From Spirochaetales bacterium (GTDB lineage: Bacteria > Spirochaetota > Spirochaetia > Treponematales > Rectinemataceae), in contig JADLKI010000009.1 in assembly GCA_015657395.1 (NCBI GenBank), forward strand, positions 87,153 through 92,733: a stretch of DNA of 5,581 nucleotides. Reading direction: 5' to 3'. The notes beneath the pieces were generated by a model, which worked only from the letters and a program-made list of their open reading frames with translations, ran no database searches and had not been told where the DNA came from. A program made the translations under genes and the position numbers. Each line of letters begins with the position of its first letter. The first letter of the stretch is position 1. This document shows positions 1-5,581 of the stretch, one piece after another.

Positions 1-216
1 CCCCAGAGAGGGCTCTTCGTGCAGTACCTCAATTCGGGCAAGGTTCCCGGCGCAAAGACCCTGGAAGATGTGCGCAGATACTACGAGGCGAAGATCCCGA
101 TGAAGCGGGGCTGCTATGGCCCCGATGTCCTCAAGGCGATATATTACCTCGTCGAGCAGGTCTACGAGACGGGACAGGCGCTGCCCGTGACGGGCGGACA
201 AGTGATGCTGAATTGA
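1..216 (+). CDS. SDR-family dehydrogenase, 3' end only; sorbitol-6-phosphate 2-dehydrogenase-like
   Basis: Only the last 71 codons are present; the frame is already open at base 1 and ends in tandem stops (TGA TGA, 214-219). The tail resembles E. coli SrlD: a K(I/V)P(M/L)KRGC block, then a DVL segment, then TGQALPVTGGQVML, matching the SrlD end TGQSINVTGGQVMF. The T-G-Q-x(4)-T-G-G signature is the usual C-terminal substrate/cofactor-side element of short-chain dehydrogenases. The N-terminal Rossmann fold and the Tyr-x3-Lys catalytic pair lie outside the window, so activity cannot be judged. SrlD/SorD enzymes oxidise D-glucitol 6-phosphate to fructose 6-phosphate with NAD+ in the cytoplasm. 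It lies 27 bases before a kinase gene on the same strand, so the two are probably cotranscribed. The SorE-like reductase downstream, whose family makes this substrate, supports the call. A related polyol-phosphate dehydrogenase remains possible. Confidence 0.85.
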   Translation, partial: PQRGLFVQYLNSGKVPGAKTLEDVRRYYEAKIPMKRGCYGPDVLKAIYYLVEQVYETGQALPVTGGQVMLN

Positions 217-233
217 TGATCAGAATCGGCTGA

Positions 234-239
234 GGGAGG
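234..239 (+). promoter_or_regulatory. Ribosome binding site of the FGGY kinase gene
   Basis: GGGAGG lies four bases before the ATG at 244 and fixes that start. It sits in the 27-base gap after the upstream dehydrogenase gene. No promoter or terminator is visible in that gap, which fits operon transcription. Confidence 0.7.
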
Positions 240-243
240 CACC

Positions 244-1749
244 ATGACCGATGCGATTGCGGTACTCGATATCGGAATGACGAATAAAAAGGTTGTGCTC
301 TATTCCACCGAGCTCTCGATGATCGCGGAGAAAAGGCGGGTATTCCCCCCGCTCATGTGCGATGGGTTCGAGACGCACAATCTCGCTGCAATGGAGGAGT
401 GGTTCCTTCAGGTACTGCAGGAATATTCGCGGGAATTTGCGATCAAGGCCATTGCGGTGAGCACTCACGGCGCCACCTTTGTCTGTACCGACGAAAGGGG
501 CAATCCCGTCGCGCCGTGCATCTACTACACGCACGAACCGAGCCGCGAATTCCACGACCGGTTCTTTTCGCTCGCCGGCGAGCGAAAGGCACTGCAGGCC
601 ACGACGGGCACACCGGACTTCTCCGCGCTGATCAACTCTGCAAAGGGCATCTTTTTCCTGCGGGAGCGATATCCCGAGGAATTCGCTTCAGCGCGCTGGG
701 TCCTGCCCTATCCCCAGTACTGGGGCATGCGGCTTACGGGCAAACCCTCGGCCGAAGGCACCTACATCGGCTGCCACACCTTTTTCTTCGACTGGCGCAG
801 AGAAGACTACTCCAGCGTCGCCGATGCGCTCGGCATCCGCGACAGACTGCCCTCCCCCATCCGGCAGGCCTGGGATGTGCTCGGCACGCTCGACCCCGAA
901 ATCGCCGCGCGCACGGGCTTGTCTCCCCGCACCCTCGTCACCCTGGGCATCCACGATTCGAACGCTTCGCTCCTGCCGCACCTCGCCTCGAGCGGCGGCC
1001 GCGACTTTGTACTCAACTCGACGGGCACCTGGTGCGTTCTCATGCATCCGGTCGGGCGATACGGTTTTGAACCCGACGAGCTCGGCAAAGTCGTCTTCTT
1101 CAACCGGTCGGCGTGGAACACGCCGATCAAGACCGCCATCTTCCTCGGCGGCAAGGAATACGAGACCTGGATACAGCTCATCGCCAATCTCCAGGTCAGG
1201 ACTCCCCGGGAACTCCCCCAGCCTGAGAGGGAAGACTACGGGCGCGTGCTCGGAGAGAAAAAATATTTCATACTGCCGGAGATCGTGCCCGGCTCGGGCC
1301 AGTTCCCGGGCTCGGCCGCACGCGCAGCCGGGGACGGAACACAGTACCCGCTCTCCGACATAGAAAGAGGGGAAAAAGTGCCTCCATTCCTGCGCGACCC
1401 AAAGACTGCCCAGGCAGTGCTCAATATCTCAATCGTCCTGCAGACCGAGGTCGCCCTCCGAAGAACCGGCCTCAAAAAAAATGCGGATATCCTCACGGAA
1501 GGCGGTTTCCGCAACAATACCGACTACAACAGGCTCCTGGCCTCTGCCTTCCCGGACAACGCGGTCTATCTCACCGACCTGCAGGAGGCGACGAGCTTCG
1601 GTGCCGCGATGACGGCACTCGCCGCGCTCAAGGGCATCGATCCTCTGGAATTGTCCCGGTTCATCCACATCGAAAAGGCCCTCGTGCCGCCGATGCTGCC
1701 GTCCACGATTCTGGACGCATACCGGGATGCCTGGCAGGCCCTAATTTAG
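244..1749 (+). CDS. FGGY-family carbohydrate kinase (sugar specificity unknown; ketose 1-kinase proposed)
   Basis: This 501-residue protein is full length for FGGY kinases (about 480-520). The N-terminal actin-like domain opens with a phosphate-binding loop, DIGMTNKK (residues 9-16), and has a sugar-side segment STHGATFV (73-80). The C-terminal domain starts near residue 232 with GIHDSNAS, where D238 is in the position of the catalytic base. STGTW (259-263), EGGFRNN (419-425) and EATSFGAA (448-455) match the adenosine-binding and closing motifs. The overall pattern is nearest the L-fuculokinase/rhamnulokinase branch, which phosphorylates C1 of ketoses, but I cannot assign it to a named enzyme. 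It lies between a sorbitol-6-phosphate dehydrogenase-like gene and an L-sorbose-1-phosphate reductase-like gene. I infer that it makes the phosphorylated substrate for them, L-sorbose 1-phosphate being the best guess; sorbitol or another hexitol or ketohexose is possible. Family confidence is high; substrate confidence is low. Confidence 0.92.
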   Translation: MTDAIAVLDIGMTNKKVVLYSTELSMIAEKRRVFPPLMCDGFETHNLAAMEEWFLQVLQEYSREFAIKAIAVSTHGATFVCTDERGNPVAPCIYYTHEPSREFHDRFFSLAGERKALQATTGTPDFSALINSAKGIFFLRERYPEEFASARWVLPYPQYWGMRLTGKPSAEGTYIGCHTFFFDWRREDYSSVADALGIRDRLPSPIRQAWDVLGTLDPEIAARTGLSPRTLVTLGIHDSNASLLPHLASSGGRDFVLNSTGTWCVLMHPVGRYGFEPDELGKVVFFNRSAWNTPIKTAIFLGGKEYETWIQLIANLQVRTPRELPQPEREDYGRVLGEKKYFILPEIVPGSGQFPGSAARAAGDGTQYPLSDIERGEKVPPFLRDPKTAQAVLNISIVLQTEVALRRTGLKKNADILTEGGFRNNTDYNRLLASAFPDNAVYLTDLQEATSFGAAMTALAALKGIDPLELSRFIHIEKALVPPMLPSTILDAYRDAWQALI

Positions 1750-1765
1750 TATATTAATGTTATAT

Positions 1766-1771
1766 AGGAGG
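1766..1771 (+). promoter_or_regulatory. Ribosome binding site of the SorE-like reductase gene
   Basis: A perfect AGGAGG lies six bases before the ATG at 1778. It is set in a 28-base AT-rich spacer (1750-1777) between two GC-rich genes, which should keep the initiation region unstructured. This supports the ATG at 1778 rather than the overlapping frame that opens four bases earlier. Confidence 0.8.
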
Positions 1772-1777
1772 TTTTGA

Positions 1778-3040
1778 ATGAAAACCAAAGCGGTCCGAAT
1801 ATATGGCGTGAACGATCTGAGACTCGAGGAATTCGAGCTGCCACGCCTGAAGGACGACGAAATTCTTGCCCGCGTCGTGAGCGACTCCATCTGCATGTCG
1901 TCCCACAAGCTCTCCATGCAGGGCGATGCGCACAAGCGCGTCCGCGCGCCGCTCGCGCAGAATCCGGTCATCATCGGCCACGAATTCTGCGGCGAAATAG
2001 TCAAGGTCGGCAAGAAGTGGGCGTACAAATTCTCGCCCGGCATGCCCTTCGCGATCCAGCCGGCCCTCAACTACATGGGCACGCTCTGGGCGCCGGGCTA
2101 TTCATATCAGTACATCGGCGGCGATGCGACCTATATCATCATTCCGAACGAAGTCATGGAGATGGACTGCCTCCTCGAGTACAAGGCCGACGCCTTCTTC
2201 ATGGGCTCGCTCTCCGAGCCCGTGTCCTGCATCGTCGGCGCCTATCACGCGCAGTACCACACGAAGCCCGGCTCATATGTGCACGAGATGGGTATCCGCG
2301 GAGGGGGCTCGCTCGCCCTCCTCGCCTCGGTGGGGCCCATGGGCCTCGGGGCCATAGACTACGCGATCCACGGAGGCATAAAGCCGGCGCGCATCGTCGT
2401 CACCGACATCGACCAGGCTCGGCTCGACAGGGCACAGAAACTGATCCCCGTCGAATCGGCGCGCGCAGAGGGCATCGAGCTCTTCTACGTCAACACAAAG
2501 GATATCGCCGATCCCGTCGCGGCCCTCCGCGAGCTCAACGGCGGAAAGCTCTTCGACGATGTCTTCGTCTTCGCGCCGGTCCGCAGCGTCGTCGAACTGG
2601 CCGACAAGCTCCTCGGGCACGACGGCTGCCTCAATTTCTTCGCGGGCCCGAACGACCCGAACTTTTCGGCGATGTTCAATTTCTACAACGTCCACTACGA
2701 GTCGCACCACATGGTGGGCACGTCGGGAGGCAACACCGACGACATCCGCGAATCGCTCGCCCTCATGGCGAAGGGGCTTCTGCGCCCCGAGGCGATGATC
2801 ACGCATGTCGGCGGCCTGAACGCCGTCGCCGAGACGACGATCAACCTCGACAAGATCCCCGGCGGCAAGAAGCTCATCTACACCCACAAAAAGCTCGACC
2901 TCGTAGCGATCGCCGACTTCGCGGAGCGCGGGAAGACCGACCCATTCTACGCTGCCCTTGCGCAGATCACTGCAGAGCACGACGGGCTCTGGTGCAAGGA
3001 GGCGGAAGACTACCTCCTCGCGCATGCGCCCGAGATATGA
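1778..3040 (+). CDS. Zinc-type medium-chain dehydrogenase, L-sorbose-1-phosphate reductase family (SorE/YggP-like)
   Basis: This 420-residue protein resembles E. coli YggP and the SorE L-sorbose-1-phosphate reductases along its length. Recognisable blocks include MKTKAVRIYG at the start, NPVIIGHEFCGEIVKVGKKW (62-81), an IPNEVM segment (122-127), CLNFFAGP and VGTSGGNTDD in the second half, and an IPGGKKLIYT stretch near the end. C39, H68 with E69 (in GHEFCG) and E147 (in SEP) are the likely catalytic-zinc residues. The four-cysteine structural-zinc lobe of classical alcohol dehydrogenases is absent, as far as I recall it is in this subfamily. The Rossmann loop is GPMGLG (186-191), and D210 at the end of the second strand suggests NAD(H) preference. 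SorE reduces L-sorbose 1-phosphate to D-glucitol 6-phosphate, the substrate of the SrlD-like enzyme at the window start. It is the last gene of the visible operon, and base composition drops sharply right after its stop. Exact substrate is inferred from family and context. Confidence 0.88.
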   Translation: MKTKAVRIYGVNDLRLEEFELPRLKDDEILARVVSDSICMSSHKLSMQGDAHKRVRAPLAQNPVIIGHEFCGEIVKVGKKWAYKFSPGMPFAIQPALNYMGTLWAPGYSYQYIGGDATYIIIPNEVMEMDCLLEYKADAFFMGSLSEPVSCIVGAYHAQYHTKPGSYVHEMGIRGGGSLALLASVGPMGLGAIDYAIHGGIKPARIVVTDIDQARLDRAQKLIPVESARAEGIELFYVNTKDIADPVAALRELNGGKLFDDVFVFAPVRSVVELADKLLGHDGCLNFFAGPNDPNFSAMFNFYNVHYESHHMVGTSGGNTDDIRESLALMAKGLLRPEAMITHVGGLNAVAETTINLDKIPGGKKLIYTHKKLDLVAIADFAERGKTDPFYAALAQITAEHDGLWCKEAEDYLLAHAPEI

Positions 3041-3041
3041 G

Positions 3042-3053
3042 AAGCACGTGCTT
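3042..3053. repeat. Perfect 12-base palindrome just after the operon's last stop codon
   Basis: AAGCACGTGCTT starts two bases after the reductase stop (TGA, 3038-3040). As RNA it could form only a very short stem with a four-base loop, and no U-run follows, so it is at best a weak part of a terminator. It also marks the point where composition changes from GC-rich to AT-rich. Confidence 0.4.
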
Positions 3054-3252
3054 TATGTAGGTGTTCGCCAATTCACATCTGAAGAGCGAATAGAGAAAGA
3101 AGCAACGGTGCCAACTTCTCTGGCAGAATGTGATACTTCTTGCTATATTATTATGAAAGGATGTCAATGCTATACAGTCACGTTATCAGTAATAAACAAG
3201 ATGCTCCTCAACTCTTTATCAATAAATGCCTCGAAGTAAAATAGTCAGATGA

Positions 3253-3612
3253 ACTCTCAAAAAACATAGTGCAGGGATCTGTCGAGATGTCAAAGGATTA
3301 TTAATCTCTCCTGAACTTCATGTTTCCTATGAAACGATCTATCACTACATGTAAGAGATGTGCATGAAGGGCAGCTCACCAAATTATGGCATATTAGTGA
3401 AAGTTCCATTATGGTGATCTTCTTAATAACAAATTTGATGATGCTGATGAGGAAAAAGGCGAAAACCTTTTTATATTGTCTATTGATATTATTCTTAAGC
3501 CAGAAGGTTAACATGAGAATAAAAAGATGTTATCAAAGCTGCTTAAAAGCTAAAAATGATCGTTCAGTAGCCCTTACTTGAATTTGTATAGTGAAATACA
3601 TTACAAGAATAT
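3253..3612 (+). pseudogene. Decayed IS30-family transposase fragment
   Basis: From 3253 to 3351 one frame reads a stretch ending ISPELHVSYETIYHYM before a stop. This matches the IS30 signature (V/I)S(Y/H)ETIY(R/H)(Y/W)(I/M). The match continues in another frame from 3357 as DVHEGQLTKLWH, corresponding to the usual x-D-K-x2-G-G-x-L-Y-x2-L-R-H segment, so a frameshift and a stop lie between them. The SPEQI segment normally before this motif seems deleted. Further on, back in the first frame with several stops, KDVIKAA (about 3523) and LEFV...LQEYG (about 3577-3612) could be remnants of the DDE catalytic domain, where family members have a DNG-x-EF motif; this part is much weaker. No terminal inverted repeats were found. 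The fragment cannot encode an active protein. It marks an old insertion beside the sugar operon. The recognition by eye needs a translated search. Confidence 0.55.
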
Positions 3613-3651
3613 GGGTAATAAAGTTATTAAGGTCAAGCGCGGAGAGAAGGA

Positions 3652-3672
3652 TATACTATTGGAAATAGTATA
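3652..3672. repeat. Perfect inverted repeat upstream of the IclR-family gene
   Basis: Nine-base arms TATACTATT and AATAGTATA flank the three-base spacer GGA. It lies 194 bases before the regulator start. A partial copy, ACTATACTATA, follows at 3708-3718. Dimeric IclR-type regulators bind short palindromes, often near their own gene, so this is a candidate operator, though A/T-rich palindromes also arise by chance. Confidence 0.4.
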
Positions 3673-3803
3673 GAAAAATTGTGTGTAAACAAGCTATATG
3701 TAAATAAACTATACTATAAAAGGGGATTTTAATGAAAAGATCAGTTTAAAGAGGAGGTTGATAATCAAGTCTTGATATTTTAGACCTTCTATTAAAAATA
3801 AGT

Positions 3804-3822
3804 TACTATAATATTTATAGTA
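3804..3822. repeat. Second TACTAT/ATAGTA palindrome, near the regulator start
   Basis: Eight-base arms TACTATAA and TTATAGTA flank the spacer TAT, 44 bases before the ATG at 3867. The arms share the TACTAT/ATAGTA half-site with the palindrome at 3652-3672. A perfect TATAAT (3807-3812) lies inside it, so a bound regulator could cover a promoter -10 element. I see no good -35 at 16-18 bases, so the promoter itself is unproven. Confidence 0.4.
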
Positions 3823-3866
3823 TAAAATTTTAATTTCGATAATCATAGAACTAGAGAGTTGAGAAA

Positions 3867-4652
3867 ATGGAGTATAAAGAAAATATTGTTCCGGCTATTG
3901 ATAGGGCCTTAGATATTATTGAATTTATTGGCTTCGAAAAAGGCCATGCCACAATTAAAGAAATAACCAAAGCATTAAAAATACCTATAGTGTCAGTCTC
4001 TCGAATTATGAAAAACTTGGTCTCACGAGGTTACATAGAAAAAAATAAGGGCTCACCTTCAACATTTTCTCTTGGGATGAAAATTCTATATCTATCTCAA
4101 GTTATCATTACACAGAGAGATGTAGTACAAATAGCACTTAAGCATATGAAGATACTTACAGATAAAACCAATCAGACTTGTAGCCTAGCTATTCTTCAAG
4201 GAAATTCGGTAATTTATATTGCACAAGTTTTGCCTAAAAAACCGCTAAGCATTGTTGCACCCCTTCATATGCTTATACCGTTAAATAACTGTTCTTCTGG
4301 GAAAGTCTTATGTGCATGGAAAAGCACAGAAGAGCAAAAAGACATTATAGGAGCCACGAAACTAATAAAGGCTACAGAGAATAGCATTCTATCCAAACGA
4401 GCCTTTTATAAAGAACTAAAAAGAGTAAACGAAATGGGATATGCTACTGATAATGAAGAATATGCCACTGGTATAGGCTGTCTCTCCGCTCCTATATTTG
4501 ATTACACAAATGAGGTGATTGCTGCCATTGAAATAACTGGATATATCACATTATATAAAGATCCGTCTGCATTTGCTAAAATGAAAGCTGCTGTTCTTAA
4601 TGCAGCAAAGAATATATCAAAAGATATGGGCTGTAGTAATGATTACATCTGA
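3867..4652 (+). CDS. IclR-family transcriptional regulator
   Basis: This 261-residue protein has the full IclR architecture and usual length. An N-terminal winged helix-turn-helix spans about residues 8-70: the AIDRALDIIEF helix, a turn with TIKEITKALKIPIVSVSRIM (29-48), and a wing near YIEKNKGSPSTFSLG. The C-terminal effector-binding domain runs from about residue 82, with the conserved closing block YATDNEEYATGIGCLSAPIF (192-211) and an AAIEITG strand after it. Such proteins are cytoplasmic dimers that repress or activate catabolic genes and respond to a small sugar or aromatic metabolite; the effector here is unknown. Shine-Dalgarno support is weak (AGAGAG at 3853-3858, eight bases before the ATG). 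The gene is strongly AT-rich, unlike the operon before it, and stands alone on the + strand with gene-poor DNA on both sides, which suggests separate acquisition. It may control the sugar operon or itself; nearby palindromes are candidate sites. Confidence 0.93.
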   Translation: MEYKENIVPAIDRALDIIEFIGFEKGHATIKEITKALKIPIVSVSRIMKNLVSRGYIEKNKGSPSTFSLGMKILYLSQVIITQRDVVQIALKHMKILTDKTNQTCSLAILQGNSVIYIAQVLPKKPLSIVAPLHMLIPLNNCSSGKVLCAWKSTEEQKDIIGATKLIKATENSILSKRAFYKELKRVNEMGYATDNEEYATGIGCLSAPIFDYTNEVIAAIEITGYITLYKDPSAFAKMKAAVLNAAKNISKDMGCSNDYI

Positions 4653-4708
4653 AGGCGAAGGGGAAAAGTCAAGATAAGCTAAATAAAAGATAGCTAAAAA
4701 AATCGTTC

Positions 4709-4732
4709 CTCTTGTTCCTAAAAGAACATGAG
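4709..4732 (+). terminator. Possible weak stem-loop after the IclR-family gene
   Basis: CTCTTGTTC and GAACATGAG can pair as a nine-base stem with one mismatch around the loop CTAAAA, 56 bases after the regulator stop. No U-run follows on the + strand, so it is not a standard intrinsic terminator. An A-rich stretch (4696-4702) precedes it and would give a U-run in the opposite direction, so it could act better on the - strand. Confidence 0.25.
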
Positions 4733-5090
4733 TTCATATCCAACAAAGGAGCACATCAAAAACAACCTCAATTCCTCGTAAATGAGGCCTCTATTTGAGA
4801 ACTTATCTAAAGGCTCTTTCTTTTTTCTGATCTTCTTGACTATAGAAAAGCCTGAGCTTCAGATTTCTTTGCTCGTTTTCTGAAAACAGAGTATTTTCCC
4901 CGCTTCTCTTGATTCAGTGTTTTTTATCTCACTTCTTTTTTTATCATTGCATAAAGATATTCTATGACATTTTAGGTACCCATTTTTGCAAGACAAATCA
5001 CTCACTATAAGTAAAGTTTAGGAGAGAGTAATTCATATCTTCACTATAGCTGGCGTTGAACAGTCGGTACTACGAATAAATCAGGTAAAA

Positions 5091-5102
5091 TATAGTACTA
5101 TA
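5091..5102. repeat. Perfect 12-base palindrome TATAGTACTATA
   Basis: It has no spacer and uses the same TATAGT/ACTATA half-site as the inverted repeats before the IclR-family gene. It lies between that gene and the IS3-family element. It may be an operator of the regulator, or simply an A/T-rich palindrome. Confidence 0.35.
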
Positions 5103-5281
5103 AGGTATTAAGCTCTAGGGTTCATGTTTTTTCTAGTCTTACAAACTATTTCATGTTTTATCGAGCTCCGCAGCCCATAGCTTGGGATATAATGAGCCGC
5201 AATAACTGGACAGCAGAAGGCGGGAAATAAAGTGGACTACTCTTCCTTGCGGGACAAGAAGATGGAGGCATACAGTTGGGT

Positions 5282-5581
5282 ATGAGAAAGCGGTACGACA
5301 AGGAATTCAAGGCCAAAGTAGCCTTGGAAGCCCTCAAGGGCGAAAAGACTTTGCAGGAACTGGCGATCACGTACTCGGTCCATCCGAACATGATTGCGCT
5401 CTGGAAGAAGCAGGTTCTGGAGCATGCATCGACACTGTTCGAGAAAGAAGGGAAGGATAAGGCATCAGAAGAAGCCGAACGCCAAAAGGATGCACTGTAC
5501 AAACAGATAGGCCAGCTCCAAGTGGAAAACGATTACCTTAAAAAAAATACAAACAACTGTACGGGACCGAGCCGAAATGGT
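5282..5581 (+). CDS. IS3-family transposase subunit OrfA, 3' end beyond the window
   Basis: One hundred codons are open to the last base. The start MRKRYDKEFKAKVALEALKG is the standard opening of OrfA proteins with an HTH_Tnp_1 domain, and the helix-turn-helix spans about residues 10-45, ending in HPNMIALWKKQ. A leucine-zipper-like region follows (about 71-87, YKQIGQLQVENDYLKK), used for multimerisation. OrfA binds the IS ends and is joined by frameshifting to the OrfB DDE catalytic part to make OrfAB. GGAGG at 5264-5268 is 13 bases before this ATG, which is long; an in-frame TTG at 5276 would be better spaced but would add only two residues. After the eight-A run at 5540-5547 this frame gives NTNNCTGPSRNG, which looks unlike the family. 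The -1 frame instead reads YKQLYGTEPKW. That indicates either programmed frameshifting or a lost base. Confidence 0.9.
   Translation, partial: MRKRYDKEFKAKVALEALKGEKTLQELAITYSVHPNMIALWKKQVLEHASTLFEKEGKDKASEEAERQKDALYKQIGQLQVENDYLKKNTNNCTGPSRNG
5540..5547 (+). promoter_or_regulatory. Eight-A slippery run, candidate -1 ribosomal frameshift site
   Basis: The run lies in the OrfA frame as CTT AAA AAA AAT, at the LKK position where IS3 elements shift from OrfA to OrfAB. Slipping back one base gives KKKYKQLYGTEPKW, a more natural continuation than the zero frame. The stimulatory stem-loop and OrfB would lie beyond the window. Confidence 0.5.

Larger units (their letters stand above)
3041..3866. 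other. AT-rich gap with no intact gene
   Basis: These 826 bases are markedly richer in A and T than the operon before them, and every frame is soon broken by stops. The change starts at the reductase stop codon. The stretch holds remains of an IS30-like transposase (3253-3612) and palindromes before the regulator gene. I see no tRNA, riboswitch or convincing promoter. A TATAAT hexamer at 3807-3812 has no matching -35 at a normal distance. Confidence 0.7.
4653..5160. other. AT-rich gap with no recognisable gene
   Basis: No frame on either strand gives a convincing protein over these roughly 500 bases, and stops occur about as often as chance predicts at this composition. It contains an imperfect direct repeat (AGATAAGCTAAA 4672-4683, AGATAGCTAAAA 4688-4699), a short stem-loop (4709-4732), pyrimidine-rich stretches around 4810-4945, two copies of TCACTATA (5002-5009, 5041-5048) and a palindrome at 5091-5102. 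No tRNA or other structured RNA was recognised. Confidence 0.65.
5193..5581 (+). mobile_element. IS3-family insertion sequence, left part (runs past the window)
   Basis: The OrfA transposase gene inside identifies the family. The left end is tentatively placed at TGAGCCGCAATAACTGGACA (5193-5212), which begins with the TG typical of IS3 ends and resembles terminal repeats of the TGAACTGC...AAGTTGGACA type. Moderate GC already begins near 5161, so the true boundary may lie some 30 bases to the left. The right end, OrfB and target duplication are outside the window. Confidence 0.7.

Noticed and set aside
357..1070. Long open frames overlapping the kinase gene (for example 357-1070 and 824-1363 on +, and several on -)
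   Set aside because: They are rich in Arg, Ala, Ser and Pro as expected of out-of-frame GC-rich DNA, and the kinase frame carries all the family motifs.
2273..3025. A 250-codon open frame on the - strand opposite the reductase
   Set aside because: It is an antisense shadow of a GC-rich gene, with a low-complexity Val, Glu, Asp and Arg mix and no ribosome binding site that stands out.
1774..3060. A 428-codon open frame almost fully overlapping the reductase gene
   Set aside because: It is dominated by Arg, Pro and Ala with no recognisable domain. The frame starting at 1778 matches SorE/YggP along its length and has the better-placed AGGAGG.
3732..3749. Five-codon reading frame (MKRSV) after AGGGG, followed by GAGGAGG at 3751-3757
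   Set aside because: It could be a leader peptide or the remains of a gene start, but nothing downstream suggests attenuation and GAGGAGG has no well-placed start codon. Too little to call.
4740..4990. Possible decayed transposase on the - strand, with peptide-like stretches such as NVIEYLYAMIKKE
   Set aside because: Stops in that frame are about as frequent as chance, and no ordered set of family motifs was found.
5050..5125. tRNA-like look of a stretch ending in GGGTTCATG
   Set aside because: It cannot be folded into a cloverleaf with matching acceptor and anticodon stems.
5158..5502. 114-codon open frame on the - strand across the IS left end
   Set aside because: It lies antisense to the clear OrfA gene and has no recognisable domain.
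1..5581. CRISPR array, riboswitch or replication origin
   Set aside because: No regularly spaced repeats, recognisable aptamer core or DnaA-box cluster was seen.

Overview
The window has three parts with clearly different base composition. Positions 1 to about 3040 are GC-rich and hold a tightly packed sugar-catabolism operon on the + strand. Positions about 3041 to 5160 are AT-rich and hold one intact regulator gene among gene-poor, decayed DNA. From about 5161 to the end the sequence returns to moderate GC and enters the left part of an IS3-family insertion sequence. The organism cannot be named from this stretch. The genes are bacterial, with strong Shine-Dalgarno sites, and the mix suits an anaerobic or fermentative sugar user. 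A spirochaete-like host is my impression only.

The operon reads: the 3' end of an SDR dehydrogenase resembling sorbitol-6-phosphate 2-dehydrogenase (SrlD/SorD type), a complete FGGY carbohydrate kinase, and a complete zinc-type medium-chain dehydrogenase of the L-sorbose-1-phosphate reductase (SorE/YggP) family. In the classical L-sorbose route, a PTS makes L-sorbose 1-phosphate, SorE reduces it to D-glucitol 6-phosphate, and SorD oxidises that to fructose 6-phosphate. Here a soluble kinase sits between the two dehydrogenases. This suggests a PTS-independent version in which free ketose (or a related sugar or polyol) is imported and then phosphorylated in the cytoplasm. That pathway is inferred from gene neighbourhood.

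The AT-rich middle begins right at the stop codon of the reductase gene. It holds the frameshifted remains of an IS30-family transposase (about 3253-3612), several palindromes built on TATAGTA/TACTATA, an intact IclR-family regulator (3867-4652), and about 500 bases with no recognisable gene. The composition break and IS debris on both sides suggest the regulator came in separately from the sugar genes. The palindromes before and after it are candidate binding sites.

At the right edge is the OrfA transposase subunit of an IS3-family element (from 5282). It runs off the window just after an eight-A run that looks like a -1 frameshift site.
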